Shown here piece after piece: positions 16,530-25,435 of a DNA stretch of 64,000 nt. The stretch's first letter is position 1. Each line of letters begins with the position of its first letter. The notes below the pieces were generated by a model that did not search any database, was not told the DNA's origin, and worked only from the letters and a program-made list of their open reading frames with translations. A program made the translations under genes and the position numbers. Source of the DNA: Giesbergeria sp. (lineage in GTDB: Bacteria; Pseudomonadota; Gammaproteobacteria; Burkholderiales; Burkholderiaceae_C); contig NZ_JAQUCA010000003.1 in assembly GCF_028686475.1 (NCBI RefSeq), positions 124,001-188,000 on the forward strand. The letters run 5' to 3'.

Positions 16530-19156
16530 ACCCCAGAGTTTATCGCAGGTGCGCGCCAGTCCAGCAGTTGCTCTACTGGCATGGGACGGCCAAACCAATA
16601 ACCTTGGTACAACACACAACCCAATTGCTCTAGCATATTGCGCTGCTCTTGGGTTTCTACGCCCTCGGCCAAAACGGCCAAATTGAGGCTATGCCCCATG
16701 CCCACAATGGCTTTGACGATAGATAAATCGTTGGCATCAATCAGCAAATCGCGCACAAACGATTGGTCAATTTTAAGCTGGTCTAAGGGCAAGCGTTTCA
16801 GGTGGTTGAGCGAAGAGTAGCCTGTACCAAAATCATCCAACGACAAATGTACCCCCACCCCCTTGAGGGTTTGCATTTTACCAATCGCGCCTTCCATATC
16901 TTCGACCAATTGGCTTTCGGTTAATTCTAGTTCTAAGCGATTGGGATTGGCCCCAGTTTCTTGCAAAATACCCAGCACCTGCTCCACAAATTTGGGATGG
17001 TGCAATTGGTGGGCGCTGATATTGACGGCAATTTGTAGCTGGGCAGTATCAGAGTTTTTACTCCAATCGGCAATTTGCCGACAGGCACAACGCAAAATCC
17101 ATAAACCTAGCGGTTCAATCAGGCCCGAAGCCTCGGCCAGTCCAATAAAACTACCGGGGGCCACCAAACCACGCTGGGGATGCTGCCAGCGCACCAGCGC
17201 TTCGACACCCAATAGGCGATATTGGCTGTCCACTTGGGGTTGATAATAGAGTAAAAATTGTTCGCGCGCTAGACCATCGCGCAAATCTGCCTCTAGGGCA
17301 GCACGCGCTGCCACCACGACTTCCATGTCTGGCTTGAAAAAGCGCATTTTTTTGCGCCCTTGGGCCTTGGCTTGAAACAATGCCAAATCAGCATGTTTGA
17401 GAATCGCCTCCACCGAGGTTTGACGATTGTCCAATATCGTAATACCAATGCCAGCCGAAGCCCGGTATTCTAAATTTCCAATAGAGTAAGGTGCTTCTGC
17501 AAGCGCTTGCAATATGTGGGTGGCAGCGTATTCAATTTGGTGCTGGCTACTGGCGGCTTGGGATTTATGCTCGCCCATCAGCAAGGCAAATTCATCGCTG
17601 CCCAAACGGGCCACCATATCACCGGGGCGGGCGCAGGCTGTGAGGCGCTGGGCTACCTGCTGCAACAGCTGATCGCCCGCACTATGGCCGTGGGTGTCAT
17701 TGAGGTCCTTAAAATTATCCAGGTTAATCAGCAACAGCGCGTGGGTGCTTTGCTGGTTGTGGGAGGGGGCAGCCAAGCAGTGCTGCAAGCGCTCCATCAG
17801 TTGTTTGCGGTTGGGCAGGTGCGTGAGCGGATCGTAAAAAGCCAGTTGGTGGATTTCTTCGATAAACTGGCGCTGCTCGGTAATATCGGTAGAAATGCCA
17901 CACAGTGCATAACCTTCTTGACCGGGCAAACCCAAAGGCAGTTTGACCGATAAAAAAACATGTTTTTTGGGTTCGCCTAGTTTGTGGCCAAATTCTTCTT
18001 TGACCAGCCTTTGGCCTGATTTTAATACAGAAAAATCCGTTTCTTGAATGCGTGCAGCGGTGGCAGCATCAAAAAAAGCATCATCGGTTTTACCCAAAAT
18101 TTGCTCTATGGGTAAATTCAAAAATTCACACAATCCGCGATTAGCATATTGGTAACGCAGTTGGGGGTCTTTAATAAAAACATGGGCCTCTACGCTATTG
18201 AGGATGGTAGAGAGTCTCTCTTCACTGGCGCGTAAATTGTGTGTTTGGCGTGCTACTTCGCGGCGCAATAGCAGCATTCCAGCCACGGCCAGCAAGAACA
18301 ATGCGGCTACAATGGTTAAACCCCACCAAAAAGCAGTGGGAATCGTGGGCGATGATGGTAAACCACTCCAGTGCTTGAGATTTTGAAAATAAAAAGATTG
18401 CGGATTGGCGTGCCACAAATTCAAATTTCTGTCAATCGCTTGCAATAAATCAGGGTTGCGGCCCTTGCCCGTAGCATAATAAATTTTGGCAGGCAAAAAA
18501 ATCAAACTGGTGGGCAATAATTTAAATCGACCGGCTTCTTGGTCACCAAAATGGTAATTGGTGGCAGCGGCATCAGCCTCGTGCGCGGCCACTTTAGTAA
18601 ATGCTTGCTCAAAGCTTTGCACAGGGATAAATGTTGCCTGAATACTAAAACCGGCCAGCAAATCCTGAAGGTATTGCTCTTGCACGGAGCCTGCCAACAC
18701 CGCCAAGCGCTTGTTTTGCAAATCCAGCATGGATTGAATTTTTACATCCTCGCGGCGGTAAATTTGTGACCAAGCTTGCAATGCGGCTGTTTGGTGAAAA
18801 TCTAACACCAAGGCCCGCTTTTCGTTGTAGGCCACATCCGGCAATAAATCAATATCACCTGATTCTAGGGCAGATAAGCAGGCTTCCCAAGTGCAATGCA
18901 CTGGTTGCAGGGTCCAATTTTCTTGCCGGGCAATTTCTTGCAACAAATCACCCAAAATACCCGTAGGTACCCCATTGGCACTCGGCATAATTTTGGGTGG
19001 GTTGTTGTACAGCCCGACACGTACCTCGCGCGAGGCGGCCAACGCACCCGAGGCACTGAGCAAAATCCACACCAGCATCAGCGCCAAGGACAGCAACAGC
19101 CAGCCCGTTTTGCGCCCATAAAGTGGTGCTGACTTGTCAGGGAAAATCGTGTTCAT
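16526..19156 (-). CDS. Periplasmic-binding sensor PAS-GSDEF-EAL protein
   Basis: An inner-membrane c-di-GMP signalling protein of 876 residues. It has an N-terminal hydrophobic segment (about 18-40), a periplasmic solute-binding domain of the amino-acid (family 3) type at about 45-270, a transmembrane helix near 280-300, a PAS domain at about 310-425, a GGDEF domain with variant motif RLGSDEF near residue 517, and an EAL domain. The EAL domain keeps its key residues: EALVRW near 649, ELELTES, DDFGTGYSSL, KIDQSFV and EGVET. The RxxD site (RPGD) is also present. This suggests a phosphodiesterase with a degenerate cyclase domain, possibly tuned by a periplasmic amino acid. Parts of the gene are more AT-rich than its neighbours. 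It is monocistronic. Confidence 0.91.
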   Translation of the reverse strand: MNTIFPDKSAPLYGRKTGWLLLSLALMLVWILLSASGALAASREVRVGLYNNPPKIMPSANGVPTGILGDLLQEIARQENWTLQPVHCTWEACLSALESGDIDLLPDVAYNEKRALVLDFHQTAALQAWSQIYRREDVKIQSMLDLQNKRLAVLAGSVQEQYLQDLLAGFSIQATFIPVQSFEQAFTKVAAHEADAAATNYHFGDQEAGRFKLLPTSLIFLPAKIYYATGKGRNPDLLQAIDRNLNLWHANPQSFYFQNLKHWSGLPSSPTIPTAFWWGLTIVAALFLLAVAGMLLLRREVARQTHNLRASEERLSTILNSVEAHVFIKDPQLRYQYANRGLCEFLNLPIEQILGKTDDAFFDAATAARIQETDFSVLKSGQRLVKEEFGHKLGEPKKHVFLSVKLPLGLPGQEGYALCGISTDITEQRQFIEEIHQLAFYDPLTHLPNRKQLMERLQHCLAAPSHNQQSTHALLLINLDNFKDLNDTHGHSAGDQLLQQVAQRLTACARPGDMVARLGSDEFALLMGEHKSQAASSQHQIEYAATHILQALAEAPYSIGNLEYRASAGIGITILDNRQTSVEAILKHADLALFQAKAQGRKKMRFFKPDMEVVVAARAALEADLRDGLAREQFLLYYQPQVDSQYRLLGVEALVRWQHPQRGLVAPGSFIGLAEASGLIEPLGLWILRCACRQIADWSKNSDTAQLQIAVNISAHQLHHPKFVEQVLGILQETGANPNRLELELTESQLVEDMEGAIGKMQTLKGVGVHLSLDDFGTGYSSLNHLKRLPLDQLKIDQSFVRDLLIDANDLSIVKAIVGMGHSLNLAVLAEGVETQEQRNMLEQLGCVLYQGYWFGRPMPVEQLLDWRAPAINSGV

Positions 19157-19365
19157 CAGTTTGCGTGCTGCCGCTGGTTGGAGTCAATGCTGGACAAGTG
19201 CCGGAGGAGGCTCGGGAGTAAGAGGCGCGTCTTGCTGCATTTTGCCTTCTGATAATTACAACTGATTACAACTTAAAGAATGCCAAGTCAGCGCAAGCCG
19301 TTGCGCCGAGAATTTTTTCTACCACAGTGGCTGGTGTTGGTCGGCGCACGCGCTTTGGTGGATTT

Positions 19366-21282
19366 TTAAAATCGGCCAGGTTGGCTTGGTAGCTCCTGGG
19401 CAGCAGCAAGGTGAATACGGACCGATTGCTCGATACCTTGCGCGTCTAAGCCTTGCAGCGCCAGCAGTTTGGCCGGGTCGCCATGTTCGATAAACACATC
19501 GGGCAAGCCTAGCAACAGCACTTGGCGTTGCACTTGGGCGGCGGCCAGCGCTTCTAACACCGCACTACCGGCACCACCGGCAATCGCACCTTCTTCTAGC
19601 GTGACCAGCAGCTCATGGTCAGCGGCCACTTGCAGCAACAATGCAGTGTCTAAGGGCTTGGCCCAGCGCATATTGACCACCGTGGCATTGAGCGCTTCGG
19701 CGGCTTGCAAGGCCGGATAGAGCAGGGTGCCAAAAGCCAAAATGGCGATGCGTGGCCCCGCAGCAGCATCGGTGTGGTTGCGCTGGCGGCGGATTTCGCC
19801 CTTGCCAAAGGACAGAGGTTCTAAACTGTGCAGTGGGGCGACACCTGCACCCGCGCCGCGTGGATAGCGCACGGCCACCGGCTGGTTTTGGGCAAACGCC
19901 GTGCTGAGCAATTGGCGGCATTCGCGCTCATCAGCTGGGCAAGCCAGCGCCATATTGGGAATGCAGCGGATAAACGAAATATCGTAGGCCCCCGCATGGG
20001 TAGCGCCATCGGCCCCCACCAAGCCAGCGCGGTCTAGGGCAAACACCACCGGCAGATTTTGCAGCGCTACATCGTGAATCATTTGGTCATAGGCACGCTG
20101 CAAAAAAGTGGAGTAAATCGCCACCACCGGCTTGAGCCCTTCGCAGGCCAGCCCGGCGGCAAAGGTGACGGCGTGCTGCTCGGCAATGCCGACATCGTAA
20201 TAACGCTCGGGGAACCGGCGATGGAACTCCACCATGCCGGAGCCTTCGCGCATGGCCGGGGTGATACCGACCAAGCGTTCATCTTGCGCCGCCATATCGC
20301 ACAGCCAATCGCCAAACACCTGCGTGAAGGTGGGCTTGGGCGGGGTGGCGGGCTTGACCAAACCGACATTCGGGTCAAACTTGCCGGGGCCGTGGTAGGC
20401 GATGGGGTCAGCCTCGGCCTGTTTGTAGCCTTGGCCTTTTCTCGTCACCACGTGCAGAAACTGCGGGCCAGACAGGCTCTTGATGTTTTCTAGCGTGGGG
20501 ATGAGCGAATCTAAATCATGGCCGTCAATCGGGCCGATGTAGTTAAAACCAAACTTTTCAAACAGGGTGGCGGGCACCACCATGCCTTTGGCTTGCTGCT
20601 CTAAGCGCTTGGCCAACTCCAACAAGGGCGGCGCATTTTTGAGTACGTTTTTGCCGACGTTCTTGGCTTTGGCATAGAACTGGCCGCTCATGAGTTGCGC
20701 CAGATAGCGGTTCAGCGCTCCCACCGGCGGGCTGATGCTCATGTCGTTGTCGTTCAGCACCACCAGCAGTTTGCAGTCTTCCACCCCAGCGTTGTTGAGC
20801 GCCTCAAAGGCCATACCGGCTGTCATGGCCCCATCGCCAATGATGGCCACGGCGTGGCGGTCTTCGCCTTTGCTACGCGCTGCCAAGGCCATGCCCAAAG
20901 CGGCGGAGATACTGGTGCTGGAGTGCGCGGTGCCAAAGGTGTCGTATTCGCTCTCGGCGCGTTGGGGAAAGCCGCTCAAGCCGCCCAACTGGCGCAGGGT
21001 GGACATACGCTCACGCCGTCCGGTAAGGATTTTGTGCGGATAGGTTTGGTGGCCCACGTCCCAGACTAAGCGGTCTTCTGGGGTATTAAAAACGCGGTGC
21101 AGGGCGATGGTCAGTTCTACCGTGCCCAAATTGGAACTGAGATGGCCGCCGGTTTGGGCTACGCTGTCAATAACGAAAGCACGCAACTCGGTGGCCAAGG
21201 CTTTGAGTTCGGTGCGCGGCAGGCGGCGCAGGTCTGCCGGTGAATTGACGGTCTGCAACAGGGGGTAAGGCTTGGTAGGCAT
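19366..21282 (-). CDS. dxs: 1-deoxy-D-xylulose-5-phosphate synthase
   Basis: DXS condenses pyruvate and glyceraldehyde 3-phosphate to 1-deoxy-D-xylulose 5-phosphate, the entry step of the MEP isoprenoid pathway, and needs thiamine diphosphate. The 638 residues match the family length. The ThDP-binding motif is [20 protein letters not shown]. The pyrimidine-domain signature is [18 protein letters not shown]. The N-terminal catalytic histidine region [15 protein letters not shown] is present. It lies 59 bases after ispA on the same strand, a common pairing of upstream and downstream isoprenoid steps. Confidence 0.97.
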   Translation of the reverse strand: MPTKPYPLLQTVNSPADLRRLPRTELKALATELRAFVIDSVAQTGGHLSSNLGTVELTIALHRVFNTPEDRLVWDVGHQTYPHKILTGRRERMSTLRQLGGLSGFPQRAESEYDTFGTAHSSTSISAALGMALAARSKGEDRHAVAIIGDGAMTAGMAFEALNNAGVEDCKLLVVLNDNDMSISPPVGALNRYLAQLMSGQFYAKAKNVGKNVLKNAPPLLELAKRLEQQAKGMVVPATLFEKFGFNYIGPIDGHDLDSLIPTLENIKSLSGPQFLHVVTRKGQGYKQAEADPIAYHGPGKFDPNVGLVKPATPPKPTFTQVFGDWLCDMAAQDERLVGITPAMREGSGMVEFHRRFPERYYDVGIAEQHAVTFAAGLACEGLKPVVAIYSTFLQRAYDQMIHDVALQNLPVVFALDRAGLVGADGATHAGAYDISFIRCIPNMALACPADERECRQLLSTAFAQNQPVAVRYPRGAGAGVAPLHSLEPLSFGKGEIRRQRNHTDAAAGPRIAILAFGTLLYPALQAAEALNATVVNMRWAKPLDTALLLQVAADHELLVTLEEGAIAGGAGSAVLEALAAAQVQRQVLLLGLPDVFIEHGDPAKLLALQGLDAQGIEQSVRIHLAAAQELPSQPGRF

Positions 21283-21341
21283 GGAAGACAGGGTCTCTGG
21301 AAGGGCGGTGTCTGAAGCAGAGCGAAGAAAGAAAGTGCCGC

Positions 21342-22277
21342 TTAATAAGCGCGGTCAACCACCTTGTGGGCCAACCCGGCCAGCGCGCGGGTGTCGGGTA
21401 GGCCACTGGCGGCCAGTGCCGCCAGCGCCTGTTGGTGCAGCTGTTGGGCATAGGCTTGGGCAGGCTCCAAGCCCAGCAAGGAAACATAGGTGGGTTTGTC
21501 TTGGGCAGCATCTTTGCCCGCTGTTTTGCCCAGCGTCGCTGCATCGGCGGTAACGTCCAAAATATCATCGACCACCTGAAACGCCAGCCCCAGCGCGGCA
21601 CCATAGTCGGCCAGTGCTGCTTGTGCGGCTACATCGGCTTGGCCACAAGCAGCGCCCATTAAAACGCTGCCTTGCAACAAAGCCCCAGTTTTGAGGCGGT
21701 GCATCTGGCGCAATTGGTCTTCATTCAGGGCAATGCCCACGCTGGCCAAATCAATCGCTTGGCCCCCGGCCATGCCTTGGGCACCAGCAGCACGCGCCAG
21801 CAAGCCACACAGGCGGGCTTGGATGCTATTGGGGATAGCGCTGGCCTCGGGCACCAGCAGCTCAAACGCCAAAGCTTGTAACGCATCCCCTGCCAACAGT
21901 GCCGTGGCTTGGCCAAACTGCACATGCACCGTGGGCTTGCCCCGGCGCAGTACGTCGTTGTCCATGCAGGGCATGTCGTCATGCACCAAAGAATAAGCGT
22001 GAATCAACTCAACCGCACAGGCGGCGCGCAAGGCGGCCTCGTCTGCCGTGGAATGCAAGGGACTGTGGGGGCTATCGGCGCTGGCCACGGCCTCGCGGGC
22101 GGCCAATACCAGCAAGGGGCGCAAACGCTTACCACCATCGAGCACGGCATAGCGCATGGCCTGCCCCAAACCCGCTGGGGCACCGTGGCCCACCCAGTCC
22201 GACAAAAAAGCCTCAACCCGCAGCAGATGGCCCTGCATCCAAGCAGCCATGTCAAGGGGGGGAGTGGTGTGGGGCAT
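21342..22277 (-). CDS. ispA: Farnesyl diphosphate synthase
   Basis: IspA joins isopentenyl diphosphate units to make geranyl and farnesyl diphosphate for quinones and undecaprenyl carriers. The 311-residue protein has the first aspartate-rich motif in [14 protein letters not shown] and the second in [13 protein letters not shown], and the [12 protein letters not shown] motif near the N-terminus. The ATG at 22277 ([15 protein letters not shown]) is preferred over the longer open frame to 22364, which adds 29 unconserved residues. It is followed by dxs. The xseB gene that usually precedes ispA in related genomes is not in the 206-base gap upstream. Confidence 0.96.
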   Translation of the reverse strand: MPHTTPPLDMAAWMQGHLLRVEAFLSDWVGHGAPAGLGQAMRYAVLDGGKRLRPLLVLAAREAVASADSPHSPLHSTADEAALRAACAVELIHAYSLVHDDMPCMDNDVLRRGKPTVHVQFGQATALLAGDALQALAFELLVPEASAIPNSIQARLCGLLARAAGAQGMAGGQAIDLASVGIALNEDQLRQMHRLKTGALLQGSVLMGAACGQADVAAQAALADYGAALGLAFQVVDDILDVTADAATLGKTAGKDAAQDKPTYVSLLGLEPAQAYAQQLHQQALAALAASGLPDTRALAGLAHKVVDRAY

Positions 22278-22381
22278 GGAAACGGGCCTGCAAAAGTCTA
22301 AAACCTTCAATTTTAGGCCGATACCGCTGGCAATACACGCATGGCCCCTGCGGGAATGCCCCACAAAATAACCCCACGGCC

Positions 22382-22430
22382 TATAATCCCATTCCCTGCA
22401 AGCCGGCCTCCTGCCGGTTTATTTTTTTCT
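22382..22430 (+). terminator. Terminator-like hairpin with T-run before the Rieske gene
   Basis: A stem CCGGC/GCCGG (22403-22407 and 22413-22417) with a five-base loop is followed by TTTATTTTTTT. It looks like an intrinsic terminator on the plus strand. A perfect TATAAT hexamer lies just upstream at 22382-22387, but no good -35 is visible at the right distance. There is no upstream plus-strand gene to end, so this may be an attenuator or a short leader of the Rieske oxygenase gene at 22484, or simply chance. Confidence 0.45.
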
Positions 22431-22483
22431 CACCCGCGCCTTAAGCGCACCTCCCTGTGGGGAGTCTTTAGGTCAGGTCGTCC

Positions 22484-23623
22484 ATGTCTGATTTAAGTCT
22501 TCGACTGCAGCAGGCTGCAAGCCAACTACCAGTTTCAAGCTACTTTGACGAGGCGCTGTTTCAGCGCGAGTTAGAACTCATCTTCCAGCGCGGGCCCCGC
22601 TATGTGGGGCACCAACTGGCAGTACCCAACGCCGGGGATTATTACGCCCTGCCCCAAGAAGGCGAGGGCCGCGCCTTGGTACGCAACGCCCAAGGCCAAA
22701 TTGAGCTGGTCTCTAACATTTGCCGCCACCGCCAAGCGGTGATGCTCAAAGGGCGCGGCACTTTGCAGGGCCAAGGCAAGGGTTATGCCGGTGGCAACAT
22801 TGTGTGCCCACTGCACCGCTGGACGTACAGCCCCAGCGGCAGCTTGTTGGGTGCGCCCCATTTTGCCCAAGACCCAGCTTTGGACTTGAAAAACTACCCC
22901 CTGCGCGAATGGAACGGCCTGCTGTTTGAAGACAATGGCCGCGACATTGCCACCGATTTGGCTGGCATGGGGCCACGGGCCGAACTCAGTTTTGAAGGCT
23001 TTGCCCTCGACCGGGTAGAACTACACGAATGCAACTACAACTGGAAGACCTTTATTGAGGTCTATCTGGAGGATTACCACGTCGGCCCCTTCCACCCCGG
23101 TTTGGGCAACTTTGTTACCTGCGATGATTTGCGCTGGGAGTTCAGCAAAGAGTATTCGGTGCAAACCGTGGGCGTAGCTTCTACTTTTGGCCATGCTGGC
23201 TCCAGTGTGTACCAGAAGTGGAAAGAGGTATTGCTGCAATACCGCGAAGGCAAATTGCCCGAGCGCGGCGCGATTTGGCTGACCTACTATCCCCACATTA
23301 TGGTGGAGTGGTATCCGCATGTGCTTACCGTCTCGACGCTGCACCCCATCAGCCCGACCAAAACGCTGAACATGGTCGAGTTTTACTACCCAGAAGAAAT
23401 TGTCGCTTTCGAGCGCGATTTTGTCGAAGCACAACAGGCCGCCTATATGGAAACCTGTATTGAAGACGACGAAATTGGCGAGCGCATGGATGCAGGCCGC
23501 AAAGCCCTGCTGGCGCGTGGCGATAATGAAGTTGGCCCCTACCAAAGCCCAATGGAAGACGGAATGCAGCATTTCCATGAGTGGTATCGCGCCACAATGG
23601 GTGCAGCGGTGCCGCAAGGCTGA
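22484..23623 (+). CDS. Rieske non-haem iron oxygenase, alpha subunit
   Basis: A 379-residue aromatic-ring-hydroxylating or demethylating oxygenase of the Rieske type. The [2Fe-2S] ligands are Cys80 and His82 (NICRHRQ) and Cys108 and His111 (VCPLHRW). The catalytic domain has NWKTFIEVYLEDYHVGPFHP, placing iron-binding histidines at 199 and 204; the acidic ligand should lie near residues 325-335 (METCIEDDEIGERMD). The substrate cannot be told from sequence; the spacing resembles choline monooxygenase and similar single-component hydroxylases. No reductase or ferredoxin gene is adjacent, so electrons must come from elsewhere. It is divergent from ispA. Confidence 0.9.
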   Translation: MSDLSLRLQQAASQLPVSSYFDEALFQRELELIFQRGPRYVGHQLAVPNAGDYYALPQEGEGRALVRNAQGQIELVSNICRHRQAVMLKGRGTLQGQGKGYAGGNIVCPLHRWTYSPSGSLLGAPHFAQDPALDLKNYPLREWNGLLFEDNGRDIATDLAGMGPRAELSFEGFALDRVELHECNYNWKTFIEVYLEDYHVGPFHPGLGNFVTCDDLRWEFSKEYSVQTVGVASTFGHAGSSVYQKWKEVLLQYREGKLPERGAIWLTYYPHIMVEWYPHVLTVSTLHPISPTKTLNMVEFYYPEEIVAFERDFVEAQQAAYMETCIEDDEIGERMDAGRKALLARGDNEVGPYQSPMEDGMQHFHEWYRATMGAAVPQG

Positions 23624-23734
23624 TAGCTATCGAGGCCGTGTAGCTGTCAGCAGCCCAACACCTTGGCGTTCACTGGCCAATCTCTGGCCATGTGAATGCT
23701 AAAGTGCTGCATTGCACTGCTTTGGAGAGAGTCC

Positions 23735-24439
23735 GTGAATTTTGAAGCTTGGCTGCGCCACCAAGGTCTTTCCGCATCTTCGGTCAAAAAATACGAAAGC
23801 GCTGTTCGTGGTGCCATGTCGCAGTGGGCCATAGACCACGGATTTATTGAGGGGCCACTGACTTCTTTGGTCAATCGCGCTTCCTTTGAAACCATTGCAG
23901 CCAAAATTCGTGCATTGCCGATATTTCAACAACGCAATCAGCGCGGCAACAATATGTACAATGCCGCCCTGATTAAATTTGGAGAATACCTTTCTAAAGG
24001 TTATCATGGCGATATTGAGTCCGACATTGATGCCATTATGGATTCGGCAGAAACGAGTCCAACCGAAAAATGCAACCTCGTCAAATCAAGAATTGGTCAG
24101 GGTATCTTCAGACAGAAGCTGATGGCTTACTGGGGCGCTTGTTCCGTCACAGGCTTCAAAGATACCCAACTGCTGGTGGCCTCACACATCAAACCTTGGA
24201 GTGTGTCAAACAATGCAGAACGCCTAGACCCATTCAATGGATTGCTCTTGATTCCAAATTTGGACAAAACTTTTGATGCAGGCTTTATCACCTTCAATCC
24301 GGCAGGGGTAATATTAATTTCTCCTTTATTGACCACGCCAGAAAAACTAGGTATCTCCCAGCAATTAAGCGTATCCCTCGCTCAACCACATCAGGTCTAT
24401 ATGGATTTCCATAGAACTACTGTTTTTCGTGCGGCTTAA
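23735..24439 (+). CDS. Orphan HNH endonuclease (HNH_2 type), probable restriction nuclease
   Basis: A 234-residue protein with a C-terminal HNH_2 nuclease domain: ASHIKPWSVSNNAERLDPFN gives His151 and Asn168, followed by GLLLIPNLDKTFDAGFI. The N-terminal 90 residues (FEAWLRHQGLSASSVKKYES) recall a helical DNA-binding domain such as the SAM-like domain of tyrosine recombinases. The start is a GTG at 23735 with a good ribosome binding site (GGAGAGA, 23724-23730); the frame is open a little further upstream. The gene is visibly more AT-rich than its neighbours and has no adjacent methyltransferase or specificity gene, suggesting horizontal arrival. A restriction-type nuclease is likely; target and modification status are unknown. 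Confidence 0.82.
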   Translation: MNFEAWLRHQGLSASSVKKYESAVRGAMSQWAIDHGFIEGPLTSLVNRASFETIAAKIRALPIFQQRNQRGNNMYNAALIKFGEYLSKGYHGDIESDIDAIMDSAETSPTEKCNLVKSRIGQGIFRQKLMAYWGACSVTGFKDTQLLVASHIKPWSVSNNAERLDPFNGLLLIPNLDKTFDAGFITFNPAGVILISPLLTTPEKLGISQQLSVSLAQPHQVYMDFHRTTVFRAA

Positions 24440-24442
24440 ACC

Positions 24443-25342
24443 ATGCAAGCACTTTGGATGGTGCTGGCGGCTTTTTTGTTTGCCAGCATGGGGGTGTGCA
24501 TCAAGTTCGCTTCGGCCTACTTTAATACGGCAGAACTGGTGTTTTACCGGGGATTGATTGGCATGTTGGTGCTGTGGGCGCTGGCACGCTCACAACGGGT
24601 GGTGTTGCAGACCCAATACCCGTGGATGCACGCTTGGCGCAGTTTGATTGGTGTCACAGCGATGGGCACGTGGTTTTATGCCATTGGTGCCTTACCACTG
24701 GCCACGGCCATGACGCTCAACTACATGAGCAGCGTATGGATTGCCGCTTTTTTTGTCGGCGGTGCGGTGTTGGCTTGGCGGCCCTCGTCCAACACCTCTG
24801 CACCCGCCCTGCAAGGGCCACTGGTGCTGACGGTGCTGGCTGGTTTTGCAGGCGTGGTGATGGTGCTGCGCCCCAGCTTAGACCAAAACCAAATGTTTGC
24901 TGGGGTGATTGGGCTGCTATCAGGTATGTCGGCGGCGTTTGCCTACTTGCAAGTCGTTACCTTATCGCGCGTGGGCGAGCCAGAGACGCGCACGGTATTT
25001 TTCTTTGCCATAGGCTCTACGCTGGCTGGGGCCGTAGCCACCTTGGTCATGGGCATCTCTGATTGGCCGGGCTGGCCGGGCTTGTGGCTGCTACCGATTG
25101 GGGTGCTGGCCTCGGGCGGGCAACTGTGCATGACACGCGCCTATGCCCGCGCCAGCAGCAGCCAACGCGGCACGCTGGTCGTGGCCAATTTGCAGTATTC
25201 GGGCATCGTATTCTCTGCCCTGTATGGCCTATTTTTGTTTGGCGACCACATCCCCCTCCAAGGCTGGTTGGGCATGGGACTGATTATCAGCAGTGGCATT
25301 GCCGCGACCGCACTGCGCGCGCGTGCTGCGTCGAAACTTTGA
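24443..25342 (+). CDS. DMT-superfamily EamA transporter
   Basis: An integral membrane protein of 299 residues with about ten hydrophobic segments arranged as two EamA repeats (about 1-135 and 150-295). This is the usual layout of drug/metabolite exporters. The opening MQALWMVLAAFLFASMGVCI and the paired glycine-rich helices (PLATAMTLNYMSSVW, SQRGTLVVANLQYSG) fit the family. The start is three bases after the HNH gene stop, so it may be read through from it, but the two differ in composition and probably in origin. Substrate unknown; family members often export amino acids or metabolites. Confidence 0.88.
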   Translation: MQALWMVLAAFLFASMGVCIKFASAYFNTAELVFYRGLIGMLVLWALARSQRVVLQTQYPWMHAWRSLIGVTAMGTWFYAIGALPLATAMTLNYMSSVWIAAFFVGGAVLAWRPSSNTSAPALQGPLVLTVLAGFAGVVMVLRPSLDQNQMFAGVIGLLSGMSAAFAYLQVVTLSRVGEPETRTVFFFAIGSTLAGAVATLVMGISDWPGWPGLWLLPIGVLASGGQLCMTRAYARASSSQRGTLVVANLQYSGIVFSALYGLFLFGDHIPLQGWLGMGLIISSGIAATALRARAASKL

Positions 25343-25347
25343 CATGC

Positions 25348-25388
25348 TCTCCGGGCCAAACCCCTGAACCTTGCCTGAATCCCGGAGA
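25348..25388. terminator. Possible bidirectional hairpin between convergent genes
   Basis: An eight-base inverted repeat, TCTCCGGG (25348-25355) and CCCGGAGA (25381-25388), spans 25 bases in the gap between the convergent EamA and metallopeptidase genes. It has no strong T-run on either side, so termination would be weak or factor-assisted. Confidence 0.35.
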
Positions 25389-25435
25389 TTGTTACTACTG
25401 GACGGCGATACCCCACCGCATCAACTTACACTGAT

